From Alphaproteobacteria bacterium (GTDB lineage Bacteria; Pseudomonadota; Alphaproteobacteria; Micropepsales; Micropepsaceae): a DNA stretch of 64,000 bases. Where the stretch lies: the NCBI GenBank assembly GCA_947462105.1, contig CANHNJ010000008.1, positions 29,676-93,675 on the forward strand, written 5' to 3'. Shown piece after piece: positions 27,198 through 37,215 of the stretch; within the stretch, counting starts at the first letter, position 1; the number at the start of each line of letters is the position of its first letter. Under the pieces are notes generated by a model, which saw only the letters and a list, made by a program, of their open reading frames with translations, did no database searches and had not been told where the DNA came from. Position numbers and translations under genes: made by a program.

Positions 27198-27443
27198 TTA
27201 CGAAACCTTGACGCGCTTCACGGCCTTGGCCTTTTTCGGCTTGGGCGGATTGGCGAGGTCGTGCGCGGCCTTGGCGGCGGCTTCTTCGGCTTCCTTGGCC
27301 AGGCGCAGGGCGCGCAGCTTCAGGGTTCGGGCGTCGAAGGCGGCACTTTCCTTGGCGAGCTGGTCCTTGACCATGGCGTCGCGCTGTTCGGAAGCGGAAA
27401 AATGCGTCTCGGCCCGCGTCCGGGCTGCGGATTTGTCGGCCAT
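27198..27443 (-). CDS. small basic/charged hypothetical protein
   Basis: An 81-residue protein from ATG at 27443 (MADKSAARTRAETHF). It is mostly helical and charged (QLAKESAAFDARTLKLRALR, AKEAEEAAAKAAHDL), with a lysine- and proline-rich tail (NPPKPKKAKAVKRVKVS) that could bind nucleic acid. There is no signal peptide or membrane segment. I do not recognise a family. It is convergent with tdk with an 11-base gap. Codon usage looks like its neighbours, so it is probably real. Confidence 0.55.
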   Translation of the reverse strand: MADKSAARTRAETHFSASEQRDAMVKDQLAKESAAFDARTLKLRALRLAKEAEEAAAKAAHDLANPPKPKKAKAVKRVKVS

Positions 27444-28047
27444 CGCTGCTGTCTTTCTGTGTGGGCCGGAGAATACGGCCGGGAAAGCGCGGGATCGGCT
27501 GGGTGCGCGCGGATATTGCCGCCATTGTAAGGCTGGGGGCGGCGAATACAAGGCGCGCCATTATTGTCCAGCTATTTCGGGCACTTGGGCGGGTGCGGCG
27601 GTGGTGCGGGCCGCGCACGGCCAAGCCCGGTGGACGTATCACCGCCGAACGCCGCGCGCTTGGCCGCGCAGCAGTGGACAGGGTGGGGAAAGGCGCCCGG
27701 TGCGCTGCCCATTTGAACCAACGCAATTTGCACCCCCCTCCCCCTGTCGTGGCGAGAGCGATCAAGGGCTTGGCCGCGCGCAGGCCCCGGGCGGCGCCGA
27801 TGCGTGCCGGGCGCGGCTGGTGGATAGCGTGGTGATAGCGATGACGCTGGGCCATGAACATGGCCCCATCATACAACAGGGCGACAGGGCGGGGATAAGT
27901 TGTAACTATCCCGCCATCTCTTATTGTCATTGCCCGCTTTGCGTAGCGGGCCTTCCGCCTGGAGAACAACGGCGGATCACTGAGAATTCGTCAGATGCCG
28001 AACTGCTCAAGGCGATGGAGGCTTTTCCCCTATGGCTCTCCAAGTTT
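27444..28047. other. 604-base region without a convincing gene
   Basis: Open frames cross this stretch but none has a family signature or ribosome site. It contains a near-perfect palindrome GGGCCATG-AA-CATGGCCC (27849-27866) and a hairpin GCCCGCT-TTGCGT-AGCGGGC (27932-27951) with the TATTGTCAT flank also seen at 14.3 kb. It looks like non-coding or decayed sequence seeded with palindromes. Confidence 0.5.
27932..27951. repeat. hairpin sharing flank with the 14.3 kb element
   Basis: A seven-base stem GCCCGCT/AGCGGGC with a six-base loop, preceded by TCTCTTATTGTCATT. The same flank with a different stem occurs at 14311-14351, suggesting a family of small palindromic elements. Confidence 0.5.
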
Positions 28048-28491
28048 CTAAATCACGACTTCAATCTCCCCTAGCGGCCCATCGGTCTCGATGATGTCGC
28101 CGGGGCGCGCGCCCAGAACGGCCTGGGCCAGCGGTGCGCGGAAGGAGATGAGTCCGCGCGCCGCATCGGCCTCATCGACGCCGACAATGCGAAACGTCTG
28201 CTCGCGGCCCTTGCGCCGGATCGTCACGGTGGCGCCGAATGCGACCGTGCCGTCGTTCGACGGCTGTGCCACCGCGGCGGTGGCCTGGCGCAGCGTCCAG
28301 TAGCGCAGGTCGCGCGCCAGGGTTTCGCGCAGCAGCACGTTGGTCTCGGCCTGCATCGCGCCTTCGATGCGGGCGATATGGCCGTCGATCTGCGCCATGC
28401 CTTCGGGCGTGACGGGGTTGGGGCCGTCCTCGACCATCCGCTCCGGCGGAGCGGCGGATTCAGCGGTTTCCTTCACAAAAGCGCGCGACAT
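28048..28491 (-). CDS. GreA/GreB family transcription elongation factor
   Basis: A 147-residue protein. The N-terminal half is helical (TPEGMAQIDGHIARIEGAM), resembling the Gre coiled coil. The C-terminal half has the FKBP-like Gre domain (VAFGATVTIRRKGREQTFRIVG, ISFRAPLAQAVLG, GDIIET). Gre factors stimulate transcript cleavage in backtracked RNA polymerase. The coiled-coil tip acidic residues are not obvious, so it may be a GreA-like paralogue with another role at RNA polymerase. Confidence 0.85.
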   Translation of the reverse strand: MSRAFVKETAESAAPPERMVEDGPNPVTPEGMAQIDGHIARIEGAMQAETNVLLRETLARDLRYWTLRQATAAVAQPSNDGTVAFGATVTIRRKGREQTFRIVGVDEADAARGLISFRAPLAQAVLGARPGDIIETDGPLGEIEVVI

Positions 28492-28547
28492 TGCGCCAGT
28501 GTAACACAGGTTATACGGTCGGTTTTTCGCCTCAAGGAAACAAGAAA

Positions 28548-28868
28548 ATGCTGGGACGGATTGTTGTGAGCCTGGGCCTTTTGCTGGCCGCCGCCTCTGG
28601 CGCGATGGCGCAGCAGGGCGTGAACTCGGTCAACGGCTTTACCGCCGCCCAGCGCGCCAAGGCCGAGGCCGCCGCCCGCGACGCTGGCTATACGCCCTCC
28701 ACCATCGCCGATGTGCAGGGCGGCTATATCTTCATGTGGGTCCGCAAGGCGGGTGCGGTCGATGCCATTCTCACCATTGCGCCCGACGGCACCGTCGTGG
28801 CCGGGGGCGTCGCCATTGCCACCCCGCCCGGCCCCAGGCCGGAGCTGATCACCGGCCTGCCCCAGTGA
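28548..28868 (+). CDS. small secreted protein, tandem paralogue 1
   Basis: A 106-residue protein with a signal peptide ending in GAMAQQ. The mature part reads NGFTAAQRAKAEAAARDAGY, then DVQGGYIFMWVRKAG and a proline-rich tail. It shares this layout with the next gene and overlaps its GTG start, so the pair arose by tandem duplication. I recognise no family. A small periplasmic alpha/beta domain is plausible. ATG at 28548 was chosen over 28491 because it starts the signal peptide. Confidence 0.7.
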   Translation: MLGRIVVSLGLLLAAASGAMAQQGVNSVNGFTAAQRAKAEAAARDAGYTPSTIADVQGGYIFMWVRKAGAVDAILTIAPDGTVVAGGVAIATPPGPRPELITGLPQ

Positions 28869-29149
28869 AGGGACTTGTGACGGCTGCCGGCCTGTTGCTG
28901 GCTGCTGCGTCTGGCGTTGCCGCGCAGCCGGGCGCGGCCACGGTCAATGGCTATACCCCGGCGCAGCGCGCCTTTGCCGAAACTGCCGTGAAGGCGGCGG
29001 GCTATGTGCCCGGCGCGGTCGCCTATGCCCAGGGCGGCGCGGTCTTCATCTATGGCGTGAAGGGCGGCGACAAATTCCTGATCACCGTCACGCCCGACGG
29101 GCAGGTGCATGCGGGCACGCGCCCATATGGCAAGGCGACGGACCGCTAG
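28865..29149 (+). CDS. small secreted protein, tandem paralogue 2
   Basis: A 94-residue protein starting with GTG in a GTGA overlap with paralogue 1. The signal peptide is followed by NGYTPAQRAFAETAVKAAGY and YAQGGAVFIYGVKGG, aligning with the first copy without gaps in the core. The copies have diverged, so the duplication is not recent. No enzymatic motif is visible. Its stop overlaps the convergent ExoD-like gene. Confidence 0.68.
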   Translation: MKGLVTAAGLLLAAASGVAAQPGAATVNGYTPAQRAFAETAVKAAGYVPGAVAYAQGGAVFIYGVKGGDKFLITVTPDGQVHAGTRPYGKATDR

Positions 29150-29740
29150 AACAGTCCCGCCACCAGCAGCAGCGAACCCAGTGTAAAGGCCAGCGCCAGC
29201 AGCGCCCACACGCCATCACGCGCGGTGATCGCCAGCGCGAACGCCACCAGCGCCGCGTTGGGCGGGATACCGCCCAGGGGCACGATCTCCAGCACCGGCG
29301 TCACCAGCGCCACTGCCAGGATCGTCAGCACGATGACGGTGCGGAACGGCCCGCGCGTCAGCAGCGTCAGGCGTGGCCGCAGCAGGTGATCGACAAAGCG
29401 CGCCACGGGACGAAAGGTGTTCAGGCCCTTGTCCAGCTTGGCGCCGTCGATGGTGCGGCGCTTCAGCCATAGCGGCAGCCAGACATGCTTGTGCCCCAGC
29501 AGCATCTGGGTGGCGAAGATCAAGATGATGACCGAGGTGATGGCGGGCAGGCCGGGAATGGCGCCCACCGGCGACAGCGCGATCAGGCTGGGCACCAGGA
29601 TCAGCGGCCCGAAGGAGCGTTCGCCGATGGCGGCCATGAAGGCTGCGACGCTGACGCGGCCATTGTCCGGCGTGATCTTGAGGATGCAGTCGATCACGTC
29701 TTCCAGGTCGTGGCGTTCGCCGGTCGCGGTGGCCGCGCTG

Positions 29741-32071
<2,331 letters not shown>

Positions 32072-32165
32072 GACGGCAATATAATGCGCCAGATGGATTT
32101 TTGCAGGCTATCGGCGCGTTACCGGCGTCTTTATAAGCGGCGGACAACAAGATTATCGAGGCCCT

Positions 32166-32981
32166 ATGAAGTTCTGGATCCTGGCGCTGACGGCGCTGGC
32201 AATCGGCTGGAGCGGTCCCGCGCTGGCGGCGATCTCGCCGGGCTGCCGGGTGATGGCCGACAGCGCCAACCGCGCCAACCTGGCGGCGCGGGGCGGCTTT
32301 GCCAGCCTGTTCGAGACGCGCGCCGCGCCCGCCGACGACCATGAGCGGCAGCAGCGGCTGGCCGATGCCGCCGATGCGGTGCTGCTGGGGGAGGCGGCCC
32401 GCACCATCTGCGCCGGGCCGGACGATGCCGCTCCCGCCCGGGCGGTGGCCAAGGATGTGGCAGAGCACCAGGCCGCCGTGACGGCGGCGCTGGCGGCGGG
32501 CGATTGCCTGCCGGTGCTGGCGGCGGCGCAGAACCGGCTGGTGGAACTGGCGCGCGGCATGGAAGCGGGGGCGGTCGATCCGGCCATGACGCATGTGCTG
32601 GGCGGGGCGCTGGCGGTCAACACCCAGGTGCGGGCGAAATGCAGCGGCGATGCCGTGACGCTGGCGGCCACCCTGGCCGAACAGGGCGCAGCGCTGCGCA
32701 CCCTCTATGACAGCGTCTCGATCTGCCAGCCGGTGCAGGCCCGCTACCAGCTTTCGCTGCAACGGGCGGCGGCCATGATCCCCGAGGCCAGCCGCGAAGT
32801 GTATGACCGCTTCCTGCGCGAGGATTACGAACCGGCGCTGGCAGCCGTGAAGACCAGTTGCGCCGGCATCCTCAATGCCGAGCTGATAGACGGCAACGAC
32901 GCCAAGATGCGCGACTTCGCCGCCCTCAAGGAAGAGGCGCAGAAGGCGATGGCCAGGCCAAACCCGGCCGTCGCGCCCTAG
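32166..32981 (+). CDS. secreted hypothetical protein
   Basis: A 271-residue protein with a signal peptide ending near ALAAIS. The mature part is alanine-rich and helical with six or so scattered cysteines (PGCRVMAD, RTICAGPDD, AGDCLPVL, RAKCSGD, SICQPVQ, TSCAGIL), spaced as if forming disulfides in the periplasm. I recognise no family. It is convergent with the aldo/keto reductase, their stops overlapping by four bases. Confidence 0.7.
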   Translation: MKFWILALTALAIGWSGPALAAISPGCRVMADSANRANLAARGGFASLFETRAAPADDHERQQRLADAADAVLLGEAARTICAGPDDAAPARAVAKDVAEHQAAVTAALAAGDCLPVLAAAQNRLVELARGMEAGAVDPAMTHVLGGALAVNTQVRAKCSGDAVTLAATLAEQGAALRTLYDSVSICQPVQARYQLSLQRAAAMIPEASREVYDRFLREDYEPALAAVKTSCAGILNAELIDGNDAKMRDFAALKEEAQKAMARPNPAVAP

Positions 32982-33895
32982 ACGGCGTCGAACCAGCTCT
33001 CGATGCGGCGGCGCATGGCGGCATCGGGCATGCGCCCGCGCCCGGCATTGAGATTGTCCAGCATGTATTGCGGCAGGTCGGTGCCGGGGATCACCGCCGT
33101 CACCGCCGGATGCGAAAGATTATATTTCAGGAAGAGCTGCGCGAAGCTGGTGCAGTCGATCTCCCTGGCGAAGTCGGGCAGGGGCTTGCCCGCCACCTTC
33201 TTGAACATGGTGTTGCGGCCGAAGGGCAGGTTGGTCAGCACGGCGCAGCCCGCATCCTGCGCGGCGGGCAGCAGCAGCTTCTCGGCGTCGCGGTCGCCCA
33301 GCGAATAATTGATCTGGAAGAATTCCGGCTTCTCGCGCCGCACCACCTGCGCCAGCGCGTCATAGGCGCCATCCATGCTGGAGGTGATGCCGACATGGCG
33401 GATGGTGCCCGCCGCCTTCCAGGCCTTCATCTGCGCCAACGAGAAATTGGCGTCGCTGACGTTCCAGGCCTGCTGCAGGTCGAGATAGCTCGTCTTCATC
33501 CGCGTCAGCGAGGCTTTCAGCTCGGCCTCGGCCTGAGCCGCCGTGTCGCGGCTGGAAAACTTTGTTGCCAGGAAAAGCTGGCTGCGCAGGCCGGTCTCGG
33601 TGACGGCATTGCCGACCTGCACTTCGGCATTGCCATAGCCGGGCGCGGTGTCGATCAGGCTGCCGCCGCCCGCCACCAGCGCCCGCACCACCTGCTTGCG
33701 CTGTTCCAGCTTGGCCGGGTCATTCTCGAAATCGAAGATGATGGCGGTGCCGATGCCGACCACCGGCAGCATGAAACCGGTCTGGGGCACGCGGCGCTTG
33801 AGGATCGGCGCGGCGGCGGCTTGCGCGAAAGCCGCTGACGGCAGCGCGGCAGCGGCTGCGGTGGCGGCGAGCATGTCACGGCGGGACAGGGGCAT
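32978..33895 (-). CDS. Tat-exported aldo/keto reductase with altered catalytic tetrad
   Basis: A 305-residue protein with a twin-arginine signal (LSRRDMLAATAAAAAL) and an AKR TIM barrel. Asp82, Tyr87 (DTAPGYGNAE) and Lys112 (LATKF) fit the tetrad, but the place of the catalytic His, usually in a D-L-x-Q-x-H pattern, reads DLQQAWNV with Trp144. Activity as a normal reductase is therefore doubtful. ATG at 33895 has AAGGAG seven bases upstream, so it beats the TTG at 33901. NADPH supply in the periplasm is also an open question. Confidence 0.85.
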   Translation of the reverse strand: MPLSRRDMLAATAAAAALPSAAFAQAAAAPILKRRVPQTGFMLPVVGIGTAIIFDFENDPAKLEQRKQVVRALVAGGGSLIDTAPGYGNAEVQVGNAVTETGLRSQLFLATKFSSRDTAAQAEAELKASLTRMKTSYLDLQQAWNVSDANFSLAQMKAWKAAGTIRHVGITSSMDGAYDALAQVVRREKPEFFQINYSLGDRDAEKLLLPAAQDAGCAVLTNLPFGRNTMFKKVAGKPLPDFAREIDCTSFAQLFLKYNLSHPAVTAVIPGTDLPQYMLDNLNAGRGRMPDAAMRRRIESWFDAV

Positions 33896-33919
33896 TGGCA
33901 AACTCCTTTGCGAAGGTTG

Positions 33920-35200
33920 TCAGGATGATTTCGATTCGGCCTGGGCTTTGGCCCGCTTTTCCTGCATGCGGCCAAGGGCGAAACTAAGGCCGGCCCAGCC
34001 CAGCATCACCGGCGCGGTCAGCGCGGCGATCATCGGCACGGTCAGCGCCAGCTTGCTGTGCAGCAGGGTGAACAGCCAGCTTGTCCCCATGTCGCCGCCG
34101 CGGAACAGCGCGGCGTCGATGACGTTCTTGGCCTTGTACTTGTCCTCGCGGCCGGCGGCGGTGAAAAGAATCTCGCGCGCGGGATTGGAGATGGCGAAGT
34201 TGGCAGTGCGTTGCGCTGCCTGGAACGCCATCACGATCCCCAGCACCGGCGCCAGCGCCAGCGCGCCATAGCCCAGCGCGAACACCACAGGCAGGAAGCC
34301 CGCCGCCAGGCCGGTGCCGAAGCGCTTGATGAAGCGCCCGGTCAGCGTCAGTTGCAGCAAAATCTGCAGCGCGCCGGTCCATTGCTCGATGGTGGCGAAG
34401 ATGCGCGTGCGCTCCACCGCATCCTGGGTCGCGGCCGAGACCAGCTCGGCCTGTGACAGGTACAGGATGCCGTTGCCCACCGTCAGCAGCAGCACCCAGG
34501 CGGCGATGCCGCCCAGATAGGACGATTTCAGGATCGCCGCGAAGCCTTCAAAGGCGCTGCCGCCAATTGGCGGGGGCGCCGGGGGCGTCTGGTTGAAACC
34601 TGCCGCCGTCGGGCCCAGCCGCATGGCGCAGAGGATGGCAATCTCGATCAGCAGGGCCGGAAGCAGGAACAGGTTCACCGGCCCCAGCGGTTCGACCAGC
34701 AGGCGCGTCACGGTGGGGCCCGCCAGCGCGCCCAGCGAGCCGCCCGCCGCGATGAAGCCATAGAGCCGCTTGCCCTGGTCGCTGCGGTATAGGTCGGCCA
34801 GGAAGGACCAGAAAACCGGCACCGTGAAGACGCTGAAGACGGTGAGCCAGACGAAGAACACCTGATAGACGATCTGCTGCGCGATGCCGAAGGTCAGCAG
34901 CAGCCAGAAGATCACGATGTTGGCGGCGAAGAAATGATAGACCAGCGGGATCAGGGTTTTGCGCGGCAGCCGCGCCACCAGCCAGCCATAGAGCGGGGCT
35001 GCGGCCAGCATGACGAAAAAGGTGGCGGTGAAAAGCCAGGGCAGGGCGCGGGTGCCGCCGCTGATGCCGGCATTGTCGCGCAACGGGCGCAGCACGTAAT
35101 AGGCCGACAGGATCAGGAAGAAATAGGCGAAGGACCAGAAGAGCGCCCGGCGCTCCTCGCGCTTGACGTCCACCACCAGTGCCAGCACCCGATCCAGCAT
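33920..35200 (-). CDS. MFS-type transporter related to Npt1/Npt2 nucleotide transporters
   Basis: A 426-residue protein with about 12 membrane helices. LSAYYVLRPLRDNAG near residue 36, PVFWSFLADLYRSDQGKRLY and FIAAGGSLGALAGP are typical of the bacterial nucleotide-transporter-like (TLC/Npt) branch. In free-living bacteria these are of unknown substrate and are not proven ATP/ADP carriers. It lies 24 bases before the aldo/keto reductase on the same strand, possibly in one operon. A dispersed repeat sits 22 bases before its ATG. Confidence 0.83.
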   Translation of the reverse strand: MLDRVLALVVDVKREERRALFWSFAYFFLILSAYYVLRPLRDNAGISGGTRALPWLFTATFFVMLAAAPLYGWLVARLPRKTLIPLVYHFFAANIVIFWLLLTFGIAQQIVYQVFFVWLTVFSVFTVPVFWSFLADLYRSDQGKRLYGFIAAGGSLGALAGPTVTRLLVEPLGPVNLFLLPALLIEIAILCAMRLGPTAAGFNQTPPAPPPIGGSAFEGFAAILKSSYLGGIAAWVLLLTVGNGILYLSQAELVSAATQDAVERTRIFATIEQWTGALQILLQLTLTGRFIKRFGTGLAAGFLPVVFALGYGALALAPVLGIVMAFQAAQRTANFAISNPAREILFTAAGREDKYKAKNVIDAALFRGGDMGTSWLFTLLHSKLALTVPMIAALTAPVMLGWAGLSFALGRMQEKRAKAQAESKSS

Positions 35201-35221
35201 GCCCCGCCCACTTTTGTTTTG

Positions 35222-35288
35222 GTCGCGCGGCCGGACGTAAAACCGCCGTCTTCAATTTGAAGAGGGCCACTTTTCCTGGCCGCCGCTC
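35222..35288. repeat. dispersed two-arm repeat, copy D
   Basis: The arms at 35222-35245 and 35267-35288 match those at 21907-21957. The 21-base spacer contains a palindrome CTTCAA-T-TTGAAG (35250-35262). It lies in the promoter region between the Npt-like transporter and the UPF0114 gene. Confidence 0.8.
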
Positions 35289-35418
35289 CCGGATTATGGA
35301 GGAAGCCTAGCGTCCGCATTACGCTTGCGAAAGGTGGAAGTGCAGGCGATCTTTCAGCCCATGAGGGCGGATTCGCCACAATTTGGGCGTTTTGCGCCCG
35401 CGCCGACCGGAGACCGAG

Positions 35419-35967
35419 ATGCATCAGCGCAATTTGATCGAGAAGTCGCTGGAAGCGATCCTTTTCAAGTCGCGCTGGCTGCTGGCGCCTTTCTATCTGG
35501 GGCTGGTGCTGTCGCTGGTGCTGCTGCTGGGCGCCTTCATCGCCGAGCTGATCCATTTCATGCCGCAACTGCTCGACCTCACCAACATCGACCCGGAGCA
35601 GGTGATCCTGGCGGTGCTGTCGCTGATCGACCTGTCGCTGGCGGGCAACCTGGTGGTGATCGTGATCTTCTCCGGCTACGAGAATTTCGTCTCCCGGATC
35701 AACACCGAGAATGCCGAGGACCGTCCCAGCTGGATGGGGACGCTGGATTTCTCCGGCCTCAAGATGAAGCTGATCGGCTCCATCGTGGCGATCTCGGCCA
35801 TCTCGCTGCTGCGCGCCTTCATGCAGTTGAACGAGGAAGGCGCCGTCATGGACGAGCGCAAGATCTACTGGATGCTGATCCTGCACCTGACCTTTGTCGG
35901 TTCGGGACTGCTGTTCGCCGTGATGGATTATATCGGCAACCGCGCCGAGAAACCCAAAGAGCATTAG
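35419..35967 (+). CDS. UPF0114/YqhA family membrane protein
   Basis: A 182-residue protein with four membrane helices. EKSLEAILFKSRWLLAPFYL, DLSLAGNLVVIVIFSGYENF and DERKIYWMLILHLTFVGS match the TIGR00645/UPF0114 family of unknown function. The ATG at 35419 follows GGAGACCGAG and gives the family N-terminus. It stands alone; no operon partner is visible. Confidence 0.88.
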   Translation: MHQRNLIEKSLEAILFKSRWLLAPFYLGLVLSLVLLLGAFIAELIHFMPQLLDLTNIDPEQVILAVLSLIDLSLAGNLVVIVIFSGYENFVSRINTENAEDRPSWMGTLDFSGLKMKLIGSIVAISAISLLRAFMQLNEEGAVMDERKIYWMLILHLTFVGSGLLFAVMDYIGNRAEKPKEH

Positions 35968-35973
35968 GCGCGG

Positions 35974-36393
35974 CTATTGCACTTCCTTCGCCGCCAGAAT
36001 GGCATCCGCCAGCTCGGTGGTATGCGCCTGCATCTTTTCCGGGTCTTCGATGGCCAGGCCCGCCCTGGTCATGGCGATGGCGGCATTGATCTTTGCCTTC
36101 TGGGCCGGGTTGATGGCGTCGTTGAGCGCGCCTTTGCCGCTCTCGGCACAGGGGTCCATCATGGGCGGGATGGCGTTGTAGCCGTCGCCGCCGGGACCAA
36201 CCAGGCAGTTCAGCACATGCTGCAGATGGGTCTTGGCCCCGCCCACGCCGCGGCCGCCGGAACGATAGGCCAAGAGCGAGTGGGTCTGGGCGATGGTGAG
36301 TTCTTCGCCGATGCCCGCCAGCGCGGTGGTGGGCGACAGCAGCAGCCCGGCGGCGGCAAGTCCGGACAGCATTGCGGCGATGGTCGGCTTCAT
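35974..36393 (-). CDS. secreted hypothetical protein
   Basis: A 139-residue protein with a cleavable signal peptide (MKPTIAAMLSGLAAAGLLL...TALA). The mature domain contains THLQHVLNCLVGPGGDGY and PPMMDPCAESGKG, two cysteines that may form a disulfide, and a helical C-terminus. The HLQHVLNCL histidine pair could bind metal. I do not know a family. AGAGACTT before the ATG is a weak ribosome site. Confidence 0.68.
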   Translation of the reverse strand: MKPTIAAMLSGLAAAGLLLSPTTALAGIGEELTIAQTHSLLAYRSGGRGVGGAKTHLQHVLNCLVGPGGDGYNAIPPMMDPCAESGKGALNDAINPAQKAKINAAIAMTRAGLAIEDPEKMQAHTTELADAILAAKEVQ

Positions 36394-36482
36394 AAGTCTC
36401 TCCCGATGGGTTCTGGAAAATTGGTCTTGGCGCCAATTGTCGGCGCGAACACTAGCCCAGACTGGCGGCTGCCGAAAAGATG

Positions 36483-36514
36483 GCGGGCCGGCTTCGTCTC
36501 CGAAACCGGCCCGC
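36483..36514 (-). terminator. hairpin terminator after the SYLF gene
   Basis: GCGGGCCGG (36483-36491) pairs with CCGGCCCGC (36506-36514), and TTCG/CGAA extends the stem inside. On the minus strand it is followed by CATCTTTT. It lies 26 bases past the stop of the SYLF-domain gene. Confidence 0.65.
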
Positions 36515-36539
36515 GATCAGGAGTTGTACCGGCTATGGC

Positions 36540-37163
36540 CTAGCGAACGCTCGCCAGGTTGCTGCGCAGGCGCTGGGCCGCAGGGCCGGTGGCGGGCGTC
36601 GCGTTCTTGCCCTTGTCGGGCGTGATCACGCTGCCGTTGAAGGCGACGCCGCCGAACAGGCCGGTGCCAGAGGTCCAGACCACCATGTCGCCGCCACGGG
36701 CGGTGGTGGCGCCTTCCGCGCCCGACGACAGGTCGGCGACGGTGATGCCGGCCTGGCCACCGATCTTGAAGTTGCCGCCTTCAATGCCACGCAGGGCCCG
36801 GTCGCTGTTGATGATGAAGACAAGCTGGGCCTGTTGCAGGCCCGCCTGGAAGCCGAACGAGGCCGAGGCCATGTCGTAGAATTTCGGCGCGTTCCAGCCA
36901 TTGCCGGTGCGGCGGAGCAGGACGCCCGAGCCGCCTTCGGCGCCGAAGATGAAGCCGCCCTTGACCAGCTTGGGCACGATGTAGATGGCGCGGGCGTCGC
37001 GCAACATGCGGGCCGCCGTGGCGAAGGCCGGGTCGCGCTTGAGGTTGTTGACGGTGACGTTGGCGTCGCGCAGCAGCTCGTCCTTGCTGGCGGCGGCGGC
37101 GGGGGTGGCGGCGATAAAGGCCAGCGCGATGGCACCGGCGATGGCGGATAAGGCGGTTTTCAT
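36540..37163 (-). CDS. SYLF/YSC84-domain lipid-binding protein, secreted
   Basis: A 207-residue protein with a signal peptide (MKTALSAIAGAIALAFIAAT). The SYLF domain follows: AIYIVPKLVKGGFIFGAEGG, GWNAPKFYDMASASFGFQ, AGITVADLSSGAEG and TGLFGGVAFNGSVI. SYLF domains bind phosphoinositides in eukaryotes; bacterial periplasmic forms are of unknown function. ATG at 37163 has AAAGGAAA upstream and starts the signal peptide, so it beats the longer frame to 37202. Confidence 0.9.
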   Translation of the reverse strand: MKTALSAIAGAIALAFIAATPAAAASKDELLRDANVTVNNLKRDPAFATAARMLRDARAIYIVPKLVKGGFIFGAEGGSGVLLRRTGNGWNAPKFYDMASASFGFQAGLQQAQLVFIINSDRALRGIEGGNFKIGGQAGITVADLSSGAEGATTARGGDMVVWTSGTGLFGGVAFNGSVITPDKGKNATPATGPAAQRLRSNLASVR

Positions 37164-37215
37164 AATGGCGTTTCCTTTAATGGCGACGCTAAAACGCGCC
37201 ATGCGGGAAAAGGTT

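Noticed and set aside
27208..28074. 288-codon plus-strand frame over the 27.4-28.0 kb gap
   Set aside because: It overlaps the better minus-strand small gene, is Arg/Ala-biased without any domain, and ends in the GreA-like gene.
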